DNA from: Diadema setosum
Taxonomy: Eukaryota > Echinodermata > Echinoidea > Diadematoida > Diadematidae
DNA length: 64,000 nt
Assembly: GCF_964275005.1 (NCBI RefSeq)
Contig: NC_092685.1
Coordinates: 29,100,682 to 29,164,681 of the forward strand
Direction of reading: 5' to 3'
Below are positions 13,801 through 22,296 of the stretch, in pieces (the stretch's first letter is position 1; every line of letters starts with the position of its first letter). The translations under genes were made by a program, and so were the position numbers. Below the pieces are notes generated by a model that saw only the letters and a program-made list of their open reading frames with translations, did not search any database and was not told the origin of the DNA.

Positions 13801-14744
13801 GAGAACTATGGTTTGGCTTTAGGCCTTTATTTGCATACACAAAATCTGTGTATCACCATCTAAATCCCTATTTAAAGCAAAAAGATATTTATCCATAAAT
13901 TCAATCCAGAGATGTTCTCTATAGTTCTAATCATTTATATATTCATTCATATGTGCATTCATTCCTTAATTTGTTTTGTCTGTGGTGTTTGTTTGCTTGT
14001 TTATCCATTCATCTATTTATCTGCTTGGAGGAGAAAGGATACCATGTTCTTATATGTCACATAGAATCATGTCGTCAGAATAACGGGAGACAGTTTCACT
14101 GTTTAACCAGTTGAGGACTAATCCCGAGTATACTTCGGCAAGTGTCTATGGGAAATGCGTGTTGTAGCAAAATCAGCCTGTCCTCAATGGGTTAACTGCT
14201 GCACGAAATACCAGTTTGGTGAAACCAGATGATAAGAATGTCATATATTGACTGAACCCTTCTCAATTCCTGGAGTAGATATTATTTCACGATGCAACTT
14301 GCACAGTTCCTTGAAAATGAAAATTATTCTTGAAAATTATTACTTCAGTTGACAATACAAACTTTCTTGTTCACTGCTGATGCCGGAAAAGAAACCACTC
14401 TCTGGTGTATAAAGTAAGAGTGAATTGGTTTTAACTCAGCATTCAATCTGTAAGTCTGTGAAGAGTTTGTTCATTGACAATATCCCTGCAGTTTCTGCTA
14501 ATTTAATAGTTTTAAGAGTCTGTTTCCAAACCAGATAACATTCGTGATGTGAAATCTTGCTTGTGATGTGTGGTATTGAAGACTCACCTTTCTTGGAATG
14601 GATGTTTGTGCACAGTGCCAATGCCTGATCAATGTCTGCGGTGATGCGGTCCACATACAGTACGACGACCTTCTCTCACTGCCGGATGAAACCAGCGGCA
14701 GCAATTCTCCAAAGATTTCATCTGCCTCCGGGACCAGAAGCTAG
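4887..14744 (+). CDS. C2CD5: C2CD5 (C2 domain-containing protein 5), 3' part of the gene
   Basis: Twelve coding exons join in one open frame: 4887-4988, 6007-6114, 6959-7019, 7266-7327, 7956-8042, 8686-8775, 9293-9356, 9865-9954, 11555-11598, 12370-12495, 13071-13217 and 14616-14744. All have AG/GT borders and total 1110 nt, giving 369 residues and a TAG. The last three exons hold the family's most conserved C-terminal block: ITPLSIIPGA, LFFIRETTSVRE, SGGVSGFM, HVAALGGNALV, NPHKNQ and CQCLINVCGDAV. C2CD5 (CDP138) is a Ca2+- and phospholipid-binding protein that in mammals acts in insulin-stimulated GLUT4 vesicle fusion. Its N-terminal C2 domain is outside the window. The seventh and eighth exons encode an acidic, Ser/Gln-rich linker typical of a disordered region. 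Start and 5' exons are not visible. Identification rests on recognised sequence, without a search. Confidence 0.88.
5200..5412. repeat. (TG)n tract followed by a C/A homopolymer run
   Basis: An imperfect TG-rich stretch at 5200-5310 is followed at 5365-5410 by a long C run broken by one G, then a long A run. It lies in the first visible C2CD5 intron. Open frames through it on either strand are low-complexity artefacts. Confidence 0.9.
5640..5762 (+). repeat. Probable retroposon 3' tail with ACTTGAA repeats
   Basis: The sequence ends in AAAATAAACTTGAA followed by tandem ACTTGAA units. Short tandem tails of this kind are usual at the 3' ends of CR1/L2-group LINEs and SINEs that use their machinery. 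The body upstream is not recognisable. It lies in a C2CD5 intron. Confidence 0.35.
6152..6387. mobile_element. Foldback MITE, TACTGTAAAACCAGAAA ends
   Basis: Inverted termini TACTGTAAAACCAGAAA and TTTCTGGTTTTACAGTA bound a 236-bp non-coding element in the intron after C2CD5 exon 6007-6114. The outer bases TACTGTA are shared with the elements at 11090, 12041 and 15475. This is a non-autonomous DNA transposon; the superfamily cannot be fixed from termini alone. Confidence 0.75.
9610..9709. mobile_element. Partial MITE of the CAGAAA/TACTGTA type
   Basis: Only the right end is clear (AAATTTGTGGTTTTACAGTA). The left end is degraded or deleted. It lies in a C2CD5 intron and resembles the right half of the element at 6152-6387. 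Confidence 0.45.
10098..10194. mobile_element. Short foldback repeat (about 97 bp)
   Basis: TTAACGCACTTCCCTGTGCA at the left is mirrored by TGCAGGGAAGCGCGTTAAC at the right, and CATGGCAG is mirrored by CTGCCATG. It can fold into a hairpin. Likely a small MITE within a C2CD5 intron. Confidence 0.5.
11090..11329. mobile_element. Foldback MITE, TACTGTATACG ends
   Basis: TACTGTATACGCCATATAT at the left and CGGCGTATACAGTA at the right bound a 240-bp element with several TTCGCGA-type internal motifs. It lies in the C2CD5 intron before exon 11555-11598. No coding capacity. Confidence 0.7.
12041..12219. mobile_element. Foldback MITE, GTAAAAGTGGAAATTT family, copy 1
   Basis: The left end GTAAAAGTGGAAATTTTTGT and the right end TCCTCTTTTACAGTA are imperfect inverted repeats. 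The same architecture, including an internal GATTCCGTGGAATTG palindrome, occurs at 15475-15687. It sits about 150 bp upstream of C2CD5 exon 12370-12495. Confidence 0.7.
14101..14196. mobile_element. 96-bp foldback MITE (GTTTAACCAGTTGAGGAC)
   Basis: The left end GTTTAACCAGTTGAGGAC is mirrored by GTCCTCAATGGGTTAAC at the right. The interior is non-coding. It lies in the last C2CD5 intron, about 420 bp before the terminal exon. Confidence 0.6.
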
Positions 14745-15474
14745 ACCAGTTCCAACTTCATAATTTCCCCAACCAGCGTAGATCTTGTTTAATAGTGCTT
14801 GGGATCAATGCAAAGGTTATATCCAGAACTATTAGATATGGACAATGGAATGGATCTTGAGGATGCCTCTGTATTTCTTTTCCAAATAACTGAAGAAAAC
14901 TGTGTATCTTGAAAGGATTACAAAGCACATTTCCAGATGAGAGCATATATTTGACCAAGTGAATGAACCTGAAGAAGGAATTCAAGTATATTTTCTTCAG
15001 GACTGAAGGAAGCTGTGAGGAATCCAGGAATGGAATTCAGCGAATATTTCCAACAATAATTGTGTAGGTATGACCAAATAAATTGTTGCAGGAAAGGCAC
15101 AAAATGTTACCAAGAAATCAAGGACTTAACAAAGCTAATGGTATTCAAATCTAGGACAAAAGCATCAATATTCAAGGCATTAGTACTTTATACATTTGCA
15201 CAAAGCCCAATGCTACAATGTATTTAACTGCTGAACCCAAATGACATGCAGTTTGCCACATGTTTATGTCTGTGAGAACTTACACACATTTCAACTCATA
15301 TTCTCTTAATGCTTACTATGACTCCCCCTTTTTCACTGTGTGAACACTTTAATACGTGCAGAGAACATCATAATGGCTACATATGTGTAGATGTACAGTT
15401 TGTGATATGAACTCTCAATTTTCTTTGTGTAACATGAAACAGGCAGCAGTAAATGTATGTTTCAAAACAAGACT
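14745..15474 (+). other. C2CD5: C2CD5 3'UTR and downstream flank
   Basis: After the TAG the sequence is AT-rich and shows no conserved coding frame. A canonical AATAAA at 15077-15082, about 330 bases after the stop, is the best polyadenylation signal. The 3'UTR end is inferred from this hexamer only. Confidence 0.5.
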
Positions 15475-15687
15475 TACTGTCAAAGTGGAAATTTGCGCGG
15501 TGTTGAAATTTTCGCGTATTTTGCGCAACCAGAAACTAGCGCGAAGATAAAAAGCACACAATTTTTTTTTCTTGCCATATGTTCCAGTAGTTGATGTCTT
15601 GATTCCACGGAATTAAAACATGCGAAACTCTTCTTACCAGGCCGAGCACGAAAAATTAGTTGTGCGAAAATATCCACTTTTACAGTA
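15475..15687. mobile_element. Foldback MITE, GTAAAAGTGGAAATTT family, copy 2
   Basis: TACTGTCAAAGTGGAAATTT at the left is mirrored by ATATCCACTTTTACAGTA at the right. The internal order matches the copy at 12041-12219: an AACCAGAAACT motif, a GATTCCACGGAATT palindrome, then CGAGCACGAAAAATTA. Two related copies 3 kb apart support a family. Confidence 0.8.
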
Positions 15688-15884
15688 TTCAAAATTTCAT
15701 GTCTAGCGGTAGTACTGTTCTAGAGGTACTTTACAGAGAGACAAGTATGTTGTTGTGCTGTGATTGCAGCAATATCCTGCATTTTCTCAGATGTTAGTAA
15801 GAACAAACTTGCAATATATTTGCTCTCCTGCCCATATTGACCTATGCAAATTTGCCCACATGTACACAGTCATGGAAGGGCAGG

Positions 15885-16360
15885 GGTGGGGGGGGGGGGG
15901 GGGGGAGTAGACAAGGACAGGGAAATTGCTGGGATGAAGGCCAAATATTTGTACACTCGGAAGAGCGACTGTAAGGAGTAAGGAGTGATATATCTTACTA
16001 TTATGCTATTATGCCATTGTAGGTGTCGGTGTAAGGAGAACAATATATCACTCTTGCCATGAGGTGTATGCACACATTCTATGCTATAATAAATGCATTA
16101 ATTCTGAAGACTGCCCCCCCCCCCCCCCCCCCCCCCACCGTGCATCTAGCATACAGTCTAAACATCCATGTAAACACTCTGGTAGGATTGTGTCCCAATA
16201 CTTCAGTTTGACCAAGTTAGCAAACTAATGCATGTAATATATTTGATTCACAATTGATATGGATAATTGTTCGCTTGCACAATTTTATATTGATTGTTCA
16301 GGCCCCCCCCCCCCCCCCCCCGCCTCGAAAAAAGAAGAGGTTTTTTTTTTTTTTTCCTTA
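15885..16360. repeat. Cluster of long G, C and T homopolymer runs
   Basis: A G run lies near 15888-15905, a C run near 16114-16135, a second C run near 16303-16321, and a T run soon after. Between them is AT-rich DNA without recognisable genes. The open frames reading poly-Pro or poly-Gly here are artefacts. Confidence 0.85.
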
Positions 16361-17018
16361 GAAAGAATTTTAACAAAAAGAACAGCTTGTATTGTCTAAT
16401 ATTTGGCCAGTGTGTCTTGCCCAAGGTAGATGCTTGCATAGCCAATGAAAATCCAGATCGTTGAATTTGGTCAAAAGCCTTAACTATTGATTGATAAATG
16501 TAAATGTAATATGCGGGCCAGTTTATTCCATTAGGCGAACAGTAAGTCATGAGACAAAGGCGATGTATATTGCTGCTACTTGGCAGCTTTTTCTCGGCAT
16601 ACATGCATTGGTTTGAAGGGAAATATAAATGTATTATATATACTGTGTATGCTTGGATAAAGTATCCAGAAAAATCATTTGATAGTTCATTTAGCAAATG
16701 CAGAGCAGTATTGTGCAGTATAACAATAAAGTAATTATCAGTATACATGAATGCTTGACAGTGACTTTGTTTGTATTCTCTTCTTACATTAAAAAATAAA
16801 AAATGTGAGAGTTCAGGACGGTTTCACTGACTGCATACATAATCACTGTGAGAAGATTTAATCAGTTTGTTCACGTGAGTGCTTGTATGTGTGTTTTTGT
16901 TTGTTTGTGCTTGTGTTAGAAGACATCCCAATAGTATACTACAGTAGTTCTTTAGCTATACTGTATGTATGTGATCAAGAACACTGTAGGAAGCAGAGCC
17001 CATTAATTGCAACACTTG
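16361..17018. other. Intergenic, nothing recognised
   Basis: AT-rich sequence with no splice-bordered coding segment, RNA gene or repeat structure that can be supported. AATAAA hexamers occur but have no gene to go with. Confidence 0.5.
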
Positions 17019-17136
17019 GGGCCCCATTTTATCAAAAAATGCAATCGATTATAAATTTCCTGTCCACACAGGCTGCCATAGACTTACAATAGAAATCAAC
17101 CTTATAATCAATTATAACTCTCCATAAAACAGGGCC
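17019..17136. mobile_element. Foldback MITE, GGGCC...TTTTAT ends
   Basis: The left arm GGGCCCCATTTTAT with ATCGATTATAA is mirrored by TTATAATCAATTATAA and ATAAAACAGGGCC at the right. The ends resemble the GGGCC(C/G) termini of the elements at 33508-33665 and 41042-43338, as seen in PIF/Harbinger-type MITEs. Target-site duplication is not clear here. Confidence 0.55.
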
Positions 17137-17417
17137 TTGGTTCTATAAGTCGATCAATCCGAGAGTAAAGCCAACATCTCAAGACAAGGAAAGACAAAGT
17201 GCAGTAGTTTTTGTGAGTAATTTCTTTATGTGTCATGATTGTGCAGTAAACACTGCAATAGACGTCCATGTAGCTCACTGAATGTATCTGTGCCTGTACG
17301 GTGTCTTGTAATCCTTCACCATGAAAGCCATTTAAACCTTTCTGTGTTTAGGACAGTGTGTACAACACCGTGGGATTTACTGTGTCGATCATCACTCGAA
17401 GCACACAACGGGTTAAG

Positions 17418-17585
17418 CAGGGGCGGATCCAGGAATTCTGTAAAGGGGAGGCACCATTACAAAATTAAATGGGGGTGCACGCCCCCCCCCCCTTTTCTTG
17501 TTATTTCTTTTGTTTTTATAAGAAATAAAGAGGGGATTCACGCTCGGTGCGCCCCCCTCAGGATCCCATCCGTCTCCTGAGTCGG
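17418..17585. repeat. Dispersed repeat beginning GGGGCGGATCCAGG
   Basis: The opening GGGGCGGATCCAGGAATT is a recognisable beginning of a repeat seen widely in marine invertebrate genomes, followed by C-rich and CACGCTCGGTGCGCCCC segments. No coding capacity. Family assignment is from memory of the motif, not a search. Confidence 0.45.
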
Positions 17586-17883
17586 TCTGCTCAAGTTTTG
17601 AAATCAAGTGTATAAAATTTTTTAATGATGTGTTAGTAGTGTTTGTCCCATCTTAGAGCTAAAAGTCCTACTACAGAAGCGCCATGAGAGCTGGTTACCT
17701 GATCAACGCATTAGTGAAGTTTAGATTCCGTCAAGCATACAGAAGATCGCTAATTTCAAATCGAATGTATCAATGAAAATACTTGAACGCCATGTTACTA
17801 AAAAAAGAAAAAAAAAAAGAAAAAAGAAAAAAAAAACTAACAAGTAAACAAACAATGTTTTCAATCTGCGAACATTCTTGGAC

Positions 17884-18385
17884 TTTGAAGCTCAGGCCAG
17901 AAGTTGATGAGCTACGAACTGGTTTCTTTATAATAAACACCAGATTTCTTAGTTTCCAGCAAGATTGATAATCTGAATTAGCAATTTTCTGGACTTCACG
18001 ATGGCGACTCTCACAGAAAGAAGGTACATGTAGTGCAAAGTCGCAAGTATAGACTGAGCTAGCAAATTGATCTTCACTCAGATTTTACTCCTTTCATATT
18101 TATGTACATGTAGTTACATGTCAGTGTTTACGTTACATTGAAGCTCAGGCCAGAAGTCGATGAGCTACGAACTGGTTTCTTTTTAATAAACACCAGATTT
18201 CTAAGTTTCCAGCAAGATTGATAATCTGAATTAGCAATATTCTCGACTTCACGATGGCGACTCTCACAGAAAGAAGGTAGTGCAAAGTCGCAATTATAGA
18301 CTGAGCTAGCAAATTGATCTTCACCCAGATTTTACTCCTTTCATATTTATGTACATGTAGTTACATGTCAGTGTTTACGTTTTTC
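17884..18385. repeat. Tandem duplication, two 253-bp copies
   Basis: TTGAAGCTCAGGCCAGAAGT starts at about 17885 and again at 18138. Both copies run through AATAAACACCAGATTTC, ACTTCACGATGGCGACTC and end near CAGTGTTTACGTT. The first copy has an 8-bp ACATGTAG-type insertion near GAAGGTA. High identity indicates a recent event. ATGGCGACTCTCACAGAAAG gives a short start in each copy but no long frame. Confidence 0.9.
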
Positions 18386-18990
18386 ATCTGGGGTTGATTG
18401 AGCCGTGGTACAAAATACAGTATGTAATTAACGAAGGGAGAATATGCATAAACATCACAAGCCCAAGTACAAGATAGTATGCAAAACAAATTGTAAATGG
18501 GTTTACTCTTTACTGTATAGAGCACACATTAGTACACAACTGTATAACTGATTATGGTATGTTATTATGCTAATATAGTGTTGCATATCGACACAGTGGT
18601 ATTTTCCTGGCTTGCTGCCTCCCCGCTCACATCGCCTATGACATCACATTCTTCCATTTAAATCTGGATGTTGGATATATGATAATATCAGATAAGAACG
18701 CCATGGACAAACCAAGAACTCAAGATGTAGGTCCCACATTATACCAATTGTACTTTTCTGTCATCCATCTTACTTGTTACCAGTAATTATTTTCAGCACC
18801 ATCCTGAGTTAGCTTCAAAGTTATGATTATAGGAAATCATTATTTCTCTCAACTTACGAGGGACCGGATAGTTTTTTATCTGTTTTTACAACTTATAATC
18901 AAGGGAAACGCTGTGAGATGTTAGGCAAGGTACGGAACGGCAGGGAACACCGTAGGCTGTCCTTGTCGAGACGTATCGTCTTTAAAATTA
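18386..18990. other. Intergenic, nothing recognised
   Basis: Mixed-composition DNA between the tandem duplication and the minus-strand gene. It would contain that gene's 3'UTR and polyadenylation site, but no clear AATAAA on the minus strand directly after the stop was identified. Confidence 0.4.
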
Positions 18991-19000
18991 TCCCTCCGAG

Positions 19001-19642
19001 TCAAGAGCCAGTGATGGGTGGAAAACGAGAACGGAGACGATGTCGACGAGGCCGATGTTTTGTCGGCCGAAACTCATCGTCCAAAGTATTACTCATGAGG
19101 TGCTGCCGAATGGTGTCATTCTGGTGAATGTTTGTCCTTTGGGATTCACAACTGTCTTTGTCACTTTCCGATGAAGAATTAGACAGAGCAGACGACCCGC
19201 CCAGGCGATGGTTTGGCGCCATTATCCCAGAGGATCGCTCCGATCGTCTGAGCGCGGCTTCTCCAGCTAATCCCAAGGCAATCGACTGTCTCTTAGCGAG
19301 TATCATTGTCTCCCTGATCCTTTTCCGGTCGGCTTCCCTCTCCCTCTCCGCTCGGCCCCTGCAAGCCTCAAACCACTCTTCCACGCTCCTACTCTTCGTA
19401 GTTCGTACGCGGTGGATCTCTTCCCGAGTGCGCTGCTGCTCAGCGACCATGCCCTCGAGCCGGCGGCTCTCCTGGCGCGACAGGGCGTCGAGATCGAAGT
19501 CGAGCCGCTTTCGTGCTGCCTCGTTGCTCCGCATTGTCTGGAGTTCGTTGACGCTGCTGGCTTGTAGCATGGTGGCAGGCATGATCTCCGCTCGTGTCAT
19601 CGCGTTCAAGCGATGAGTGCGACATTCTAGCAGCTTATCCAT
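19001..19642 (-). CDS. Hypothetical charged coiled-coil-like protein, single exon
   Basis: An ATG at 19642 opens a 213-residue frame ending with TGA at 19003-19001. The frame stays open 15 codons further upstream to a stop, so a spliced upstream exon is possible. The product starts MDKLLECRTHRLNAM. Residues 30-130 are rich in Arg, Glu and Ala with long helical stretches (RKRLDFDLDALSRQESRRLE; GRAEREREADRKRIRETM), as in a coiled coil. Residues 145-170 are Ser-rich (SALSNSSSESDKDS). The C-terminus is basic (RPTKHRPRRHRLRSR). The coding DNA is clearly more GC-rich than the flanks, which supports a real gene. No signal peptide or membrane span. I do not recognise a family and assign no function. 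Confidence 0.6.
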   Translation of the reverse strand: MDKLLECRTHRLNAMTRAEIMPATMLQASSVNELQTMRSNEAARKRLDFDLDALSRQESRRLEGMVAEQQRTREEIHRVRTTKSRSVEEWFEACRGRAEREREADRKRIRETMILAKRQSIALGLAGEAALRRSERSSGIMAPNHRLGGSSALSNSSSESDKDSCESQRTNIHQNDTIRQHLMSNTLDDEFRPTKHRPRRHRLRSRFPPITGS

Positions 19643-19687
19643 GACGTATTTGAATTTCAAAATATCATGCAGAGCGGATAATTTCAC

Positions 19688-21038
19688 TTTTGTTCACTAT
19701 GACAAGAATGCGATACGTTTTGTCCTTCAAAAAAGGTTTTTGTTTACACAAAAGAGCACATTTTCGGTCATTGCTTAGAAATAGTCAGTTGATGAAATCG
19801 GCTTTGCGACATTGTGTTCATTCACCATCTAACTCTGATGTGAACTTGGCGATACAGTCCGCAGTAAATCCTGTAGGAAAATGTCTACATCTTTTCGCTT
19901 CATGCACTAGCCAAGCTGTGAGCTTTACACTCAGCTCGCTTTTACTCTTATCAAGTAACATTTTGCCCTCAAATACACCCATTTACTGCTCCGGGGACAC
20001 AAGCATGACTTCTGTAAAATCTGATCGCTTTTGTAATAGCTTCAATCCTTTCAGAGCACTTGGTTATCAGTCAGATCATTATGAAAGGAAAATCCGTAGA
20101 ATACAACTTCGACGGGCTTATCGCGTCCAATCTTACTTTTTTTTTCGCGAGTATTGATTGTTAAGTATCATTCCTTTGACGGGATGGTTATTGATGTGCA
20201 GTATATCAAGTCAATATAATTATCTATCCACGTAGCATTCTCTACTTGGTGTATAGGCAAGGCGAATGGCGAACTATCTTCTTTCCACACCACGGACACG
20301 GCGAAAGAGTGATGTGTGTGTGAGGATACATTACGATTTAATTACTTCTCGACGTTCTGAAATTATGAGACTCAAATAGCCCAGAACAGCTGCCACATAC
20401 GACTTCGTGAACGTTAAACCGGATGCCAGGCGTCGTAAGATTCCGTCGTTGTTGTTCCCTTCTTTTTCTTTGATTTACACCGTAATTGATATCTCGCTCA
20501 CTCGTCTTGACTTTCAAGTCTTCGAAGAAGGCAATAACCAAAACGTATGGCATTGGTATCCAGCCGTGGATATTTTATACCTTCGAAATCGACTACGCTT
20601 TCTTTTGCTTTGATGATTATTGAATGTTTGACGACCAGAGCATAAAGAACGCGATCAGTCAGAAGAAATTTTCAGCTGGCTGTGTATTGACCGAACGTCC
20701 TGTGTGTGGGGGAGCAGGCACGAAATACGTCCATTTCATTGCAATTTTTTCTCCATCATCCCAAATGTGCGATCAATGCAAAGCATGGCGTAGAAACATT
20801 TAATCCCCTTGTGAGAGTAGAGTAGTGGGATTTTTTTGTTGTTGTTGGTCAATTCGATACGTGGTATTTTGGCACTGCCAAGTCGGTATTTGAATTATTC
20901 CGTTGAAATGTGTAGGCCCTAGATCAAGAATTCATGCTCTGTTTGATAATGCGAGGAGCATTAATATGCACACACACACACACACACGCGCGCGCGCGCA
21001 CATAATTATTAAACATATTCACAAGTGGAAATGTAGAT

Positions 21039-21118
<80 letters not shown>

Positions 21119-21187
21119 TGTGAAAAGTGTATGTATGTAGTCCTACACGCGTGAGCAATGAAAGCGTTGCACCAATTACAGATTACA
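19688..21187. other. Upstream flank of the 213-residue gene and intergenic DNA
   Basis: No supported exon. It should hold the promoter of the minus-strand gene at 19001-19642, but no clear TATA box was picked out. It contains an AC/GC tract at 20969-21000 and a long (TA)n then (TG)n compound microsatellite at 21042-21122. Confidence 0.45.
21042..21122. repeat. Compound (TA)n(TG)n microsatellite
   Basis: About 18 TA units are followed directly by about 20 TG units with one interruption. Such junctions are typical of expanding compound microsatellites. Confidence 0.95.
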
Positions 21188-21591
21188 TTTAAAGGGATTA
21201 TTGGTTGAGGTGAGAATTCAGCTTTTTATCTTTTGTTAAGATACTTAGAAACCACTTTATGGAATGTTAAAAAGCATACATTTCTAAGAAGAATTCTAAG
21301 TTTATTTGATGAAAATCGGTTTGGAAATGGCTGAGATACCCTAAAACAAGGTAGTACAAATCGAGCCTTGTAAAATGCGGGTCCCACCTTTTATAATGAT
21401 CGCTTTGTTTTGGCTATCTTATCCAGTTCATTGCACAACTGATTTTCATCAAATAAACTTTGAGTTCCCCTTAGAATTATGTGCTCTTTCATACTTCATA
21501 AGAGGTTTCTCATTATCATAAAAAATATCATGAAAAACAAACGTTGGAAACCCAAAGGCCAGCTCAACCAAAATTGTACCATTCATTTGAT
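21188..21591. mobile_element. TTAAAGGGA foldback MITE, copy A
   Basis: The left end TTTAAAGGGATTATTGGTTG and the right arm CTCAACCAAAATTGTACCAT are imperfect inverted repeats. Internal inverted parts include TTTGATGAAAATCGG against CTGATTTTCATCAAA around a central GCGGGTCCCACC. Related copies are at 50070-50497 and 60129-60513. The element lies just upstream of the SRCR gene A promoter. Confidence 0.75.
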
Positions 21592-21599
21592 ACGGGATA

Positions 21600-22296
21600 T
21601 ATTAAGCCTATTTGTGTGTAATTGACCGGGTGTCATTCTGTCCTGAGCAGAGCGTTTCTAGTTATCTCGTCTAAGTGCAACAGTGATAGAAGGTCTTAAC
21701 TTTGACCAAGTGTGCGGGTCTATATAAGAACGATATGTGATAACATAGAAGAGCGATTCATCATAATGTACGTACATAAACCCTATGCCGGATTTTATTC
21801 CTCCACGAATGTAATAATCACGAGCCAAATACACGCCAGATGTGGAATATGCCAACGGAGCATACGGCTTATGAGAGGTACCGAACACACCGTTAAGGGC
21901 TGCAAAAATAGAACGGGCGGGGGGGGGGGGGGAGGGGAGTGATGTAATAAAATGGCACTGTTACGCTCACTCGGGATGCCGAAATCATAACGATTATTTG
22001 CTCTTGCCCGTGTTTCTTTATCATGTTTATAATACCATGTTTGCTGTTGTGTGCCAGAAATACATAGGGGAGTAACAACGAGGCAAATCGCACGCATTTT
22101 CTCGGACTATACAATGATCATGTACCAACACCTGGAAGCTTGGATTCGAGGCTTGAATCAGAGAGTATACGCAGTCATGCTAAGACTGAGTTACTAATTT
22201 TATAAGGTTTTGTCTTCATCATAGCGTGGTATAATGCCAGCTACTGCATAGAGTGCCGTTTTACCTTTTCACACGAAAATCCTGACGGGAATAACT
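21600..22296 (+). promoter_or_regulatory. Promoter and 5'UTR of SRCR gene A
   Basis: A TATA-like TATATAAG lies at 21721-21728, 576 bases before the ATG. The region is alignable with the same region of gene B (TATAAAAG at 43968-43975, 591 bases before its ATG) and of the third copy at the window end. Shared blocks are TCCTGAGCAG upstream of the TATA, AAAATAGAACGGG midway, and ACGAAAATCCTGAC just before the ATG. Conservation across three copies suggests a long 5'UTR without an intron, or conserved regulatory sequence. Confidence 0.55.

Noticed and set aside
16248-16748. 166-codon minus-strand frame
   Set aside because: It reads through poly-Lys and poly-Gly homopolymer runs and has no conserved motif.
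19128-19616. 162-codon plus-strand frame opposite the minus-strand gene
   Set aside because: It is the antisense shadow of the 19001-19642 frame; the minus-strand product has the more protein-like composition.
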